Positions 28,272-36,072 are shown, numbered from the stretch's first letter. The stretch is DNA of 64,000 bases from Agromyces luteolus (GCF_009729855.1 NZ_WODA01000004.1:86755-150754), one strand, 5' to 3'. Numbers and translations: made by a program. The notes: a model not told the origin generated them from the letters alone.

Positions 28272-28389
28272 GCGATGATTGCCCGGCCCGAACGAGAGGC
28301 CGAGACGGCGACAGCGGATGGCACGGCGCCGAGCTCTGCGCCATCCGGGGGTCTGCTCCCTCGCGCTTCGGCCGTCGTCGCTGGCGAAG

Positions 28390-28728
28390 TCAGCGCAGGA
28401 AGGTCTCGGCCAATCCTTCCGGACCGCCATGCCGGCGCCAAGATGCGGCGATCACGCGGTATGCGCGCTCGCCGGCCTCCCTGCACACATCACGCACCTC
28501 GGGATCCCGGACAACCTCGCCGGCCGCCTTGCGCACGGCCGGTCGCCGCAGCAGAACAGCGGCCGAGACCGCCGCTGCGGCGCCGAGGGGGAACAGCATC
28601 AGCCAGGGGTTGCTGCCGTTGCGAGGGCGCGCGTCGTAGTGCGGCTCGCTCGTTCCGGTCCCCGTCCCGGACGAAGCCGTGTCCTGCTCCGACCGCTCCG
28701 ACCACGCCGGCAGTGCACTCATAGTCAT
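28390..28728 (-). CDS. Small single-pass membrane protein, hypothetical
   Basis: 112-aa protein with one clear transmembrane segment (about residues 42-60, NPWLMLFPLGAAAAVSAAVLL). A Ser/Thr/Gly-rich N-terminal arm precedes it and a charged Arg/Glu-rich C-terminal helix follows (AVRKAAGEVVRDPEVRDV...). ATG at 28728 has AGGGAG six bases upstream and is preferred to the ATG at 28755. A near-consensus promoter (TTGACA at 28812-28817, 18 bp, TATACT at 28788-28793) drives it. It is divergent from the HTH/glycine-zipper gene, and GTTAGCCC repeats lie at its start of transcription. I do not recognise the family. Confidence 0.6.
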   Translation of the reverse strand: MTMSALPAWSERSEQDTASSGTGTGTSEPHYDARPRNGSNPWLMLFPLGAAAAVSAAVLLRRPAVRKAAGEVVRDPEVRDVCREAGERAYRVIAASWRRHGGPEGLAETFLR

Positions 28729-28766
28729 GATGATCTCCCTATAGAGTGGGCTCATACGGGTGCTAA

Positions 28767-28817
28767 GTTAGCCCCCCGTTAGCCCGAGTATAGGCACGAG
28801 GTTAGGGTAGGTGTCAA
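28767..28817 (-). promoter_or_regulatory. Promoter with 11-bp-spaced GTTAGCCC repeats
   Basis: On the minus strand, TTGACA (28812-28817) and TATACT (28788-28793) form a strong promoter with an 18-bp spacer. On the plus strand, GTTAGCCC occurs at 28767-28774 and 28778-28785, exactly one helical turn apart, and GTTAGGG at 28801. The arrangement fits an operator for the HTH protein encoded divergently. Confidence 0.5.
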
Positions 28818-28819
28818 TA

Positions 28820-30181
28820 GTGGCGACCGCGCGCGCAGATCCGAAACCCCGCCTGACCGCGCAGGCATCGGTACTGAAGGCGTGGGGGCGGGAGTGGCGA
28901 CGCGCCAACGGCAAGGGCCAGCAGGAGCTGGGGCGAATCGCCGGATATGGAAGCGACGAGAGCCCGAAGAGCGCCGCCGTGGCGATTTCCCGCATCGAGT
29001 CCGGTAAGACCGACCCGACCGGTCGGTACCGCCAACGTCTCTTGGACGCGCTCGGACATACGGAGGCAGAACTCGAGGAGGAGACGGAGCGAGCGCTCGC
29101 GGCGCTCTCGCGCCCCGGCGTCTTCGCCCGTGCCATGGCCGGGCCGATCTACATCGAGAACGAGGCCCGGCGAGCACAGATCATCGCATCGTCGAACCTG
29201 CTCACCGAACGGGTCACGTTCCAGATCCGCAACTCCGAGCGCACGCTTGAGCGAGCGTGCAATGGATTCGTCCTGCCGTTCCTCGAGACCGCCGCGAGGC
29301 TCGACTGGCGACTGCGGCTCGATACCGAAGATGCCGGGGCGACCGACGAGACGGCAGGATCGCTCGAGGGCGAGATCCGGCAACTGAGGGGACAGACGGA
29401 GGCGAGCGTCCTGAAGGCGATGACCGAGAGCGCGGCAGGCGCGGGCGCCGGAGGTGGGCCGGGTTCAGGAACCGCGGCCGGCGTGCTCGTCGCCCTCTCG
29501 GCCGCCGGGACTGCATCGACCGGGGCTGCGATCGCGTCGCTCTCCGGCGCGGCTGCCTCCAGCACCACGCTCGCGTGGCTCGGAAATGGTTCGCTCGCAG
29601 TCGGGCGCATGGGCGTAGCGGGCGGCGCGGCGGTCCTGACCGGCATCGTCGCCTTGCCCGCGCTTCTGGCCATCGGTGGAGTGCTCGTCTGGAAGGGCCG
29701 AAAGCTCCGGAAGGAAGCCGAAGCAGAAGCCGAGAAGCTCGATGCCGCGCAGCAGGCGCTGGAGGACATGCAGGACGCTCTGCCGCGCGCAGAGAGGTGG
29801 AACGAAGCCCAGCAAGCCATCATCCAGCGCGCTGAGCTGATCGGACGAACCATCCGATCCCGCTCTGCAGACGCACCTCCGTTCATCCCCGCACCCGGGC
29901 ATGACGCGAGCCGCCGGATCGAATGGGACGCGCTTTCCCCCGACGCCCAGAAGGCACTCGAGATCGAGCTCAAGCTGGTCAGCATCATTCTCGACACACA
30001 GGCGCTGCCGGTCTGGCTGGGTGTGACGAGCGTCAATGAGCCCGACCTCACGCCCTCCCAGGAAGAGACGGCGACCGTGTCGGAAGAGTGGATCGACGAG
30101 AGTCTGACACTCGCTCAGTTCGACCTCGACAATCACGAAGAATGGGTCCGGCGCCTCCTGGCCCAAGACTCGCCGGACTAG
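28820..30181 (+). CDS. HTH (XRE-like) protein with glycine-zipper membrane hairpin
   Basis: 453-aa protein of unusual architecture. Residues about 15-80 resemble a Cro/CI HTH (ELGRIAGYG...AVAISRIESGKTDP). A charged helical region follows (IASSNLLTERVTFQIRNSERTLERA). Residues about 200-290 are a Gly/Ala/Ser-rich hydrophobic hairpin (AAGTASTGAAIASLSGAAASS, then GGAAVLTGIVALPALLAIGG). A coiled-coil and an acidic C-terminus end it. Such hairpins occur in membrane-active effectors and in some conflict-system proteins, but I do not know a named family with this combination. GTG at 28820 is preferred over GTG at 28811 because GGTAGG lies eight bases upstream. Its divergent neighbour is a small membrane protein. 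Confidence 0.65.
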   Translation: MATARADPKPRLTAQASVLKAWGREWRRANGKGQQELGRIAGYGSDESPKSAAVAISRIESGKTDPTGRYRQRLLDALGHTEAELEEETERALAALSRPGVFARAMAGPIYIENEARRAQIIASSNLLTERVTFQIRNSERTLERACNGFVLPFLETAARLDWRLRLDTEDAGATDETAGSLEGEIRQLRGQTEASVLKAMTESAAGAGAGGGPGSGTAAGVLVALSAAGTASTGAAIASLSGAAASSTTLAWLGNGSLAVGRMGVAGGAAVLTGIVALPALLAIGGVLVWKGRKLRKEAEAEAEKLDAAQQALEDMQDALPRAERWNEAQQAIIQRAELIGRTIRSRSADAPPFIPAPGHDASRRIEWDALSPDAQKALEIELKLVSIILDTQALPVWLGVTSVNEPDLTPSQEETATVSEEWIDESLTLAQFDLDNHEEWVRRLLAQDSPD

Positions 30182-30249
30182 CGGACCTCGTCGGAGCGAA
30201 GCGCCTGGACCGCACCCGACCGCTGACGGATGGATCCGATTCCGCGATA

Positions 30250-30283
30250 TTGAACTTTTCGGTTCAGTGTTATACACTGAACC
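30250..30283 (+). promoter_or_regulatory. ArsR autoregulatory promoter/operator
   Basis: GGTTCAGTGT (30261-30270) and its exact complement ACACTGAACC (30274-30283) form a perfect palindrome around a 3-bp centre. TTGAAC (30250-30255) and TACACT (30273-30278) give a 17-bp-spaced promoter whose -10 lies inside the palindrome. Transcription would begin at or next to the ATG at 30286, implying a leaderless message. Confidence 0.65.
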
Positions 30284-30285
30284 AC

Positions 30286-30642
30286 ATGGTTCAACATGAG
30301 GTGCTCGACCGGGCGTTCGCCGCTCTCGCCGACACCACCCGACGCGACATCTTGGTGCGGCTCGGCGACGGGCCCGCCACGATCAGCGAACTGGCCGAGT
30401 CCGCGGGGATGACCCTCACCGGCATCCGCAAGCACGTCGACGTGCTCGTCGACGCCGGGCTCGCCACTACCGAGAAGGTCGGACGCACCCGGCAGTGCCG
30501 GCTGGGCGCCGAGCGATTGGACGACGCCATGGCGTGGATCTCCTTCTACCAGCGCCTCTGGGAGCGCCGTCTCGACGGCCTCGAGGCCTACTTCACCCTC
30601 CGCGACGGCACGCGGAACGACACCGGACAGGACGCATCATGA
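30286..30642 (+). CDS. ArsR family transcriptional regulator
   Basis: 118-aa winged-helix regulator: RAFAALADTTRRDILVRLGDGPATISELAESAGMTLTGIRKHVDVLVDAGLATTEKVGRTRQCRL is the whole ArsR/SmtB-type domain, without an obvious metal-binding cysteine set. It belongs to the group commonly paired with AHSA1/SRPBCC genes. ATG at 30286 is chosen because a perfect palindromic operator ends three bases upstream. It overlaps the downstream AHSA1 gene by 4 nt (ATGA). It probably represses its own two-gene operon. Confidence 0.9.
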   Translation: MVQHEVLDRAFAALADTTRRDILVRLGDGPATISELAESAGMTLTGIRKHVDVLVDAGLATTEKVGRTRQCRLGAERLDDAMAWISFYQRLWERRLDGLEAYFTLRDGTRNDTGQDAS

Positions 30643-31124
30643 CCGAGCACCCGGGCGGCACCGCCGCCGACACCACCACCGAGACCCTCGAGTTGCGCGC
30701 CTCGCGCACGCTTCCCGCGACGCCCGAGGAGGTCTTCGACGCCTACACCGACGCCGAGAAGCAGAAGATCTGGTTCTCGATCCTCGACGAGGAGCCGGGC
30801 GTCGTCGAGATCGAGGTCGACCTGCGCGTCGGCGGTCGCCAGGTCGCCGTGTGGGGACCCGACCGCGACACGCTCTTCCGCGAGGAGCAGGTGTTCCTCG
30901 AGATCGACCGCCCGCATCGGCTCGTCACCGAGTCGAGTGGCAGCGACCCGAGCGGGCAGACGCTGACCACGCACATCGTCGTCACCTTCGAGCCCGTCGA
31001 CGGCGGCACGCTCATGAGCGTCGTGCAGTCGGGCTTCCCGACGCCCGAGATCCGCGACTTCTTCGCCTCCCAGGCCTGGGTCGGCGCGTTCGACCGCATC
31101 GAGGCGTACCTCGTGCGTCGCTGA
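30639..31124 (+). CDS. SRPBCC/AHSA1 domain protein
   Basis: 161-aa START-like fold protein of the AHSA1 type: RTLPATPEEVFDAYTDAEKQKIWF at the start, WGPDRDTLFREEQVFLEIDRPHRLV in the middle and EIRDFFASQAWVGAFDRIEAYL as the long C-terminal helix. The fold binds hydrophobic ligands in a central cavity; the bacterial function is usually unknown. It is translationally coupled to the ArsR regulator, a common pairing. Just after its stop lies a 56-bp copy of the 3' end of the methyltransferase gene at 31838. Confidence 0.88.
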   Translation: MTEHPGGTAADTTTETLELRASRTLPATPEEVFDAYTDAEKQKIWFSILDEEPGVVEIEVDLRVGGRQVAVWGPDRDTLFREEQVFLEIDRPHRLVTESSGSDPSGQTLTTHIVVTFEPVDGGTLMSVVQSGFPTPEIRDFFASQAWVGAFDRIEAYLVRR

Positions 31125-31125
31125 C

Positions 31126-31181
31126 GCCTACGCCGTCCACCACGGCCCCGGCGGAAGCCCGCCCACTCCCCCACGGTCGTC
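31126..31181. repeat. Direct repeat, copy 1 (remnant of methyltransferase 3' end)
   Basis: This 56-bp segment matches 31836-31891 at 50 of 56 positions. Read on the minus strand it encodes RGGVGGLPPGPWWTA, a degraded copy of the RGGVGELPLRPWWTA C-terminus of the methyltransferase. The two copies, 710 bp apart, flank the acetyltransferase gene. Confidence 0.75.
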
Positions 31182-31212
31182 CGCGCTCCGACGCGACAGC
31201 GGATGGACGCGA

Positions 31213-31794
31213 CTACTGGTCCGACTTCGGCGTGAGGGTGCGGACGACGCGCGCCGGCGCGCCCACGACGACCGCATTCGCGGGCACATCCTTCGTGACG
31301 ACCGCCGCGGCCGCGACGACGGCGTTCTCACCGATCGTCACCCCGGCGAGCACGGTCGCGTTCGCCCCGATCCACACGTTGCGCCCGATCACGACCGGCG
31401 CCGGGTGCATGTCGGCTCGCTTGTCGGGGTCCATGTCGTGGTTCAGCGTCGCGATCACGACGTTGTGCCCGATCAGGCAGTCGTCGCCGATGACGACCCC
31501 TCCCTGGTCTTGGAAGCTGCACCCGGAGTTGATGAAGATCCGCTTGCCGAGCGTGATGTTCTTGCCGAAGTCCGAGCGGAACGGCGGGAACACGGTCACG
31601 GTCTCGTCGACGGGCTTCCCGATGAGGTCGCCGATGAGCTCTCGAACGCGCACGGGGTCGTGGTAGCCGGCGTTGAGTTCGCCGGTGATCCGGAGGGCCT
31701 CCTGGCTCGTCCGGTGCATGATCGCGTGCAGCGGCGAGCCGCCGAGGATGGTCTGTCGCGCATTGAGCGCGTCGAGAAGGTCGGCGAGGTCCAC
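31213..31794 (-). CDS. Sugar O-acetyltransferase (left-handed beta-helix, Maa/LacA type)
   Basis: 193-aa hexapeptide-repeat acetyltransferase transferring acetyl from acetyl-CoA to a sugar hydroxyl. The N-terminal helical part is followed by repeats such as ITLGKRIFINSGCSFQDQGGVVIGDDCLIGHNVVIATLNHDMDP, where His in LNHD is the catalytic residue position of LacA/Maa. IGRNVWIGANATVLAGVTIGENAVVAAAAVVTKDVP ends the coil. GTG at 31794 is preferred because GGAAGGAG lies upstream. The gene lies between two imperfect 56-bp direct repeats derived from the methyltransferase 3' end, which suggests it was inserted there. Confidence 0.86.
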   Translation of the reverse strand: MDLADLLDALNARQTILGGSPLHAIMHRTSQEALRITGELNAGYHDPVRVRELIGDLIGKPVDETVTVFPPFRSDFGKNITLGKRIFINSGCSFQDQGGVVIGDDCLIGHNVVIATLNHDMDPDKRADMHPAPVVIGRNVWIGANATVLAGVTIGENAVVAAAAVVTKDVPANAVVVGAPARVVRTLTPKSDQ

Positions 31795-31835
31795 GGGGTG
31801 CTCCTTCCTCGGATGCGATGGTCGGTCGTGCGGCT

Positions 31836-31891
31836 GCCTACGCCGTCCACCACGGCCGCAGCGGCAGCTCGCCCACGCCCCCACGCTCGTC
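31836..31891. repeat. Direct repeat, copy 2 (3' end of the methyltransferase gene)
   Basis: This is the functional counterpart of the repeat at 31126-31181. It overlaps the last codons of the methyltransferase (...GELPLRPWWTA and stop). Confidence 0.75.
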
Positions 31892-33208
31892 GGGCTTCAC
31901 CGCCAGCACCTGGTGCAACTGGATGCCGCCCCGCTCGAACTGGAGCCGCGATCCGGCCATGTAGAGCCCCCACACCTTCGCGGTCGGCAGGCCGACCTCG
32001 GCGACCGCCTCGTCCCAGTGCTCGACGAGGTTGGCGCACCAGTCACGCAGCGTCAGCGCGTAGTGCGGGCGCAGGTTCTCCTCGTGCAGCACCTCGAGGC
32101 CGACATCCTGCGCTTCGGTGATGATGCGCCCGGATCCGGTGAGCTCGCCGTCGGGGAAGACGTAGCGGTCGATGAAGCCGTGCGTCGAGGGTTCGGACCG
32201 GTTGTCGGGGCGGGTGATGCAGTGGTTGAGCAGCAGCCCGCCGGGGCGCAGCCGCGACTGCAGGAAGCGGAAGTACTTCGCGTAGTTGCGCACCCCGATG
32301 TGCTCGAGCAGCCCGATCGACGACACCGCGTCGAACCCGGTGTCGGCGATGTCGCGGTAGTCGCCGTGGCGCACCTCGGCGAGCTCGCCCAGGCCCTCCT
32401 CGGCGATGGCGCGCTGCGCCCACGTGGCCTGCTCCTCCGACAGCGTGACGCCGACGACACGGATGCCGCGGCGCGCCGCGTAGCGCACCATGCCGCCCCA
32501 CCCGCAGCCCACGTCGAGCAGCCGGTCGCCCGGCGTGAGCCGCAGCTTCTCGAAGACGAGCCGGTACTTGTTCTCCTGGGCTTCGTCGAGGGATGCCTCG
32601 GGGCGCGGGTAGCACGCGCAGGTGTAGGTCATCGACGACCCGAGCACCCACTCGTAGAAGGTGTTCGACACGTCGTAGTGGTGGTGGATGGCCTCGGCGT
32701 CGCGGGCCTTGCTGTGGCGGCGGCCCGTGGCAACCCGGCGCCACCGCGGCGGCGCCTCCCCCGGCGGCGGCGCAACCGGCCGCAGGTGCTCGACGCCGAT
32801 CGAACGGAGGATCTGCGCCATGGCGCGTGGCGGCGGCATCCGGAACACCAGTTCGTCGGCGAGCGCCCGGAGCAGTTCGTAGGGGTCGCCCGGGTGCACG
32901 CCGTGGATCTCGAGGTCGCCGGCGATGTAGGCGCGCGCGAGGCCGAGGTCGCCGCGACCGGTGGCGAGGTAGGTCGTGCCGCGCGGCGTCTTCAGCTCGA
33001 TGCCGAGCGGGGCGTCGGGCGGGCCCGCCGAGCTGCCGTCGTAGGCGGTGAACCGCAGCGGGAGCTGCCCGCCGGCGACGAGCTCCAGGATCTCGGCGAG
33101 GGTGAGCCGGCCCGAGGCATCCGGCTTCGGCGCGGCATCCGCCGTCGTGGCATCCGCTTTCGTGGCATCCGTCGCCGACTTGGGCCCGCGCTCCTTGAAC
33201 GTCGTCAT
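31838..33208 (-). CDS. Cyclopropane-fatty-acid-synthase-like SAM methyltransferase (TmsB-like)
   Basis: 456-aa methyltransferase of the CFA synthase family, which adds a methyl from S-adenosylmethionine to the double bond of a membrane phospholipid acyl chain. The N-terminal non-catalytic domain is followed by AIHHHYDVSNTFYEWVLGSSMTYTCACY, the SAM site LLDVGCGWGGMVRYAA near residue 229, and SIGLLEHIGVRNYAKYF. It overlaps the FAD oxidase gene by 4 nt. That pairing matches actinobacterial operons (UfaA1/Rv0449c, TmsAB) making 10-methyl-branched fatty acids such as tuberculostearate. A plain cyclopropane synthase cannot be excluded. Confidence 0.8.
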   Translation of the reverse strand: MTTFKERGPKSATDATKADATTADAAPKPDASGRLTLAEILELVAGGQLPLRFTAYDGSSAGPPDAPLGIELKTPRGTTYLATGRGDLGLARAYIAGDLEIHGVHPGDPYELLRALADELVFRMPPPRAMAQILRSIGVEHLRPVAPPPGEAPPRWRRVATGRRHSKARDAEAIHHHYDVSNTFYEWVLGSSMTYTCACYPRPEASLDEAQENKYRLVFEKLRLTPGDRLLDVGCGWGGMVRYAARRGIRVVGVTLSEEQATWAQRAIAEEGLGELAEVRHGDYRDIADTGFDAVSSIGLLEHIGVRNYAKYFRFLQSRLRPGGLLLNHCITRPDNRSEPSTHGFIDRYVFPDGELTGSGRIITEAQDVGLEVLHEENLRPHYALTLRDWCANLVEHWDEAVAEVGLPTAKVWGLYMAGSRLQFERGGIQLHQVLAVKPDERGGVGELPLRPWWTA

Positions 33209-34596
33209 CGTCGTTGCACCGCCTTCGCGTAGAGGTCGAGGAGCCGTGAGTCGGGGTCGTACCGCCGCTTCGCGGCGCGGTAGGCGTCGCCGCCGTAGAG
33301 CGCGTCGAACTCGTCGCGCGGGTAGAAGGCGTCGGAGTACAGCGACTTGTGCCCGTCGAGCTCGCCGACCTTGTGCTCGATCCGCCGGTTCGTCGCGCCC
33401 TCGCTCGAGCCGACCGGCACGGTCGACCAGAAGCCGACGTTCACGTAGGTGCGGTGCGGCTCGAGCGGGTACAGCGGCCAGTCGGTGTCGTAGCGCGGTC
33501 GCAGCGGGCACAGCCAGATCGGCTCGATCGGCACCTCGGCGAGGAACCAGTCGAGGAACTCCGCGGTCCGCTCGATCGGGATCTCGACGTCCTGGATCAC
33601 GCGCTCGCGCGGCGGCCGGCCGCGCAACCGTTCGATGCGGTTTCCGATGTCGTACCGCCGTTCGAGCTTCATGAGCTTCCAGTACGCGCTGCTGCGTCGG
33701 TAGCGCCGCGGCCAGAGCCGGCGAACGAGCGGATGCTGCGCGCCGAACGCCTGCGAGCACCAGAACCAGTCGGTGTCCCACCGCCACAGGTAGTCGTGGA
33801 TCGTGAGCCGGTCGTGCGTCGCGCCGTCCGCATGCTGGATGGAGCGGTAGAAGATGCGCTGGCCGGTGTAGTCGCTGGTCGGGCCGGATGCCGCGGTCTG
33901 CACGCCCACGCAGAGGTAGCTCTCGTCGGCGCTGAAGACGACCCCGTCGAGGTAGTCGACGCGGGTGCCGTCGTCGAGGGCGCCGGTCTCGACGATGCGG
34001 TCCATCGCGGCGACGAGGTCGGCGAGGGCGTGGAACCGCAGGTGCGTGAGCGCGACGTACGGCTGGACGGGCTCCAGCTCGATGCGCAGGCGTACGGCGT
34101 AGCCGAGCGTGCCGTACGAGTTCGGGAACGCGTGGAACAGGTCGGCGTGCGCCGTCGGCGAGGCGGTCACGATCTCGCCGGCGCCGGTGAGGATGTCGAG
34201 CTCGAGCACCGACTCGTGCGGCAGCCCATTGCGGAACGACGTCGACTCGATCCCGAGCCCCGTCACCGCGCCCCCGAGCGTGATGGTCTTCAGCTGCGGC
34301 ACCACCAGCGGCGCCAACCCGTGGGGCAGCGTCGCCGCGACGAGATCCTCGTACGTGCACATGCCGGCCACGTCGGCCGTCCGTGCCTCCGCGTCGACCG
34401 CGATGACCTGCGTCAGCCCCGACGTGTCCAGGCCCCGCGCCTCGACCCGGTCACGCGACCGGAACAGGTTCGACGTCGGCTTGGCCAGCCGCACCGTCGC
34501 CGCCGCGGGCAGGGCCCGGTAGCTCTCCAACAGGCGCTCCACGCCGTCGGCGTGAGCGGCTCGTGCGTCAGTCGCGTCGGTCGCAGGAGCGGACAC
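33205..34596 (-). CDS. FAD-binding oxidoreductase (TmsA-like)
   Basis: 463-aa flavoprotein of the FAD_binding_4/DHCR24-like group. The FAD domain has KPTSNLFRSRD, CTYEDLVAATLPHGLAPLVVPQLKTITLGG and GLGIESTSFRNGLPHESVLELD. Length fits the TmsA/Rv0449c family that reduces the methylene intermediate formed by the adjacent methyltransferase. GTG at 34596 is preferred: the open frame continues to an ATG at 34725, but that stretch uses rare codons (TGT, GGA, AGA, AGG, CCA, CGA) and encodes an unlikely Cys-rich extension. It is the first gene of a two-gene operon, with ATGA overlap to the methyltransferase. Confidence 0.8.
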   Translation of the reverse strand: MSAPATDATDARAAHADGVERLLESYRALPAAATVRLAKPTSNLFRSRDRVEARGLDTSGLTQVIAVDAEARTADVAGMCTYEDLVAATLPHGLAPLVVPQLKTITLGGAVTGLGIESTSFRNGLPHESVLELDILTGAGEIVTASPTAHADLFHAFPNSYGTLGYAVRLRIELEPVQPYVALTHLRFHALADLVAAMDRIVETGALDDGTRVDYLDGVVFSADESYLCVGVQTAASGPTSDYTGQRIFYRSIQHADGATHDRLTIHDYLWRWDTDWFWCSQAFGAQHPLVRRLWPRRYRRSSAYWKLMKLERRYDIGNRIERLRGRPPRERVIQDVEIPIERTAEFLDWFLAEVPIEPIWLCPLRPRYDTDWPLYPLEPHRTYVNVGFWSTVPVGSSEGATNRRIEHKVGELDGHKSLYSDAFYPRDEFDALYGGDAYRAAKRRYDPDSRLLDLYAKAVQRR

Positions 34597-34731
34597 ATTC
34601 TCACGGTAGTCCTCGGGACCGGCAGTCCGCGCGGATTCCGCCCGCTCTCGGCATGGGTTCCTCCCGCATCTGCACGGCCATCCACAGCCATCGCAAACGT
34701 GCCACGACTGCTGCGGCGCGTCCAACGCCTC

Positions 34732-34895
34732 GAGTCGGATCAGTTCGGCGTGACCGCGACTTCCGCAGTGTCTTCGGTCACAGCGATGCGGCCGAACCCG
34801 ACCCTCTAATCAAGCAATTGCGCGACAGCGAGGCGTTCGCCACCAACGAGAGGCTGGTGCTCACCGGCGCTGGGATGGCGGTGGGCGGCGGCTGA
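34732..34895 (+). pseudogene. Decayed fragment of an LLM flavin-dependent oxidoreductase gene
   Basis: The segment aligns with codons of the intact gene at 27249-28271. SDQFGV is in one frame; after a 1-nt deletion near 34757, DFRSVFGHSDAAEPDPLIKQ and LRDSEAFATNERLVLT continue in another, matching DFRAVFGRSYADEPDALIEQ and LREDEAITAADTLLLT. It ends at a stop at 34895 without the normal C-terminus. Only about 50 codons remain. The rest of the gap 34597-35118 shows no gene; 34896-35118 is presumably the upstream region of the PIN-like gene. Confidence 0.7.
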
Positions 34896-35118
34896 ACGAG
34901 TCGACACGACGCGAGGTGCGCCTGATCGCACGGCGACAGCTCGATCGGGGAGGAAGCCACACTGGAATGGCGCCCGAGGGCGCTTACACGGCAGCGGAAC
35001 GTGCTGCATACGCGTGGGGCCGACCGGAACAACTCAAGCACCGCATCCAGACGGGGTTCCGGGGCGGACGTCGGTCGCGGGAGTGTCGGCGCTTGGGTGC
35101 ATAGTGCTACTGATCGAC

Positions 35119-36072
35119 ATGAAGCGTATTTACCTTGACCAGCTGCATTGGGTCGCGCTCGCGCGCGTGGCGATGGGCATCGAGACGTCGCAGTCTCGAC
35201 GAGATGTCTACGACCTCGTCCGATATGCGAGCGAGAACGGTCTGGCTTCGTTTCCGCTCTCGGCGGCGCGCTACGAGGAGACACTCAAGCGCGGTGATCC
35301 GCGCTCTCGACAAGAACTCGGCACGGTGATGCATCAGCTATCGCGAAGTCATGCGATGTCAGGGATCAACGAGCTGCTGCGACCCGAAGCCGCGATCGCC
35401 CTCGCCGCCTGGCACTCTCTGCCTGCGCCGCCCGAGCCTCAGGTCTTCGGAATCGGGCTGAAGCATGCTTTCGGAATTCCATGGATGAACTACTTCTCTT
35501 CGGAGGAGGTCGAACGGCGCGCAGTCGCTGCATATGGACGCGACGCTGTTGACAACTACTTCGAGGAATCTCTGATAACGGGCCCCGCGGAGAGGCTGCC
35601 TTCAAATGGCATCGAACGCCCGTCAGATAAGTGGAACCAAGCGCAACTTGATGGTGAACGGGCCATCACCGCTCGCATTTCGGCGGCCGGTCACTCTCCG
35701 CAGCGTGGCCGCGACATCGTCATGTACGAGGAGGGATCTCACGCGCTGAACGCAGTCAACGAACTCGCCGCAGAGAATGGCCTGCCGGCGGTGATGCCCG
35801 AATCTCGCGACGATGTCGAAAGGATCGTGTATTCGATGCCATCCAAGGCGGCCCTAACGCGAATGCGCATGTCTGCACACGAGAACGAGCGATTCAAATG
35901 GGAATTGGGCGATCTCGGCGACTTGACTGGACTTGCTCCGGCTGCCGCGTACTGCGACGTCGTAGTTACAGAGAAGAAATGGGGCTCAATCTTGACGCGT
36001 CATCAGCAGCACCTGAAGGCCCGCATCACCACACGACTCGAGGATCTTCCCGACCTGCTCCTAGTTGATTGA
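35119..36072 (+). CDS. PIN-like domain protein, hypothetical
   Basis: 317-aa protein whose N-terminus MKRIYLDQLHWVALARVA resembles PIN-like nucleases (Asp7 as first acidic residue). Near the C-terminus AAAYCDVVVTEKKWGSIL gives Asp280 and Glu285, matching the usual late PIN acids in a D-x-V/x-T-E/D-K context. The middle is helical and charged. Codon use is less G/C-biased than the chromosomal neighbours, as in the convergent defence operon 60 nt away. It could be an RNase of a toxin or defence system; no antitoxin gene is visible beside it. Family known to me only by pattern. Confidence 0.6.
   Translation: MKRIYLDQLHWVALARVAMGIETSQSRRDVYDLVRYASENGLASFPLSAARYEETLKRGDPRSRQELGTVMHQLSRSHAMSGINELLRPEAAIALAAWHSLPAPPEPQVFGIGLKHAFGIPWMNYFSSEEVERRAVAAYGRDAVDNYFEESLITGPAERLPSNGIERPSDKWNQAQLDGERAITARISAAGHSPQRGRDIVMYEEGSHALNAVNELAAENGLPAVMPESRDDVERIVYSMPSKAALTRMRMSAHENERFKWELGDLGDLTGLAPAAAYCDVVVTEKKWGSILTRHQQHLKARITTRLEDLPDLLLVD

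Noticed and set aside
28276..28389. Small ORFs in the gap after the LLM gene
   Set aside because: They overlap the small membrane protein antisense and lack ribosome binding sites or recognisable domains.
34597..34725. Cys-rich N-terminal extension of the FAD oxidase (CDGCGWPCRCG)
   Set aside because: It looks like a zinc motif but uses codons rare in this genome, and a GTG at 34596 gives the normal family length.
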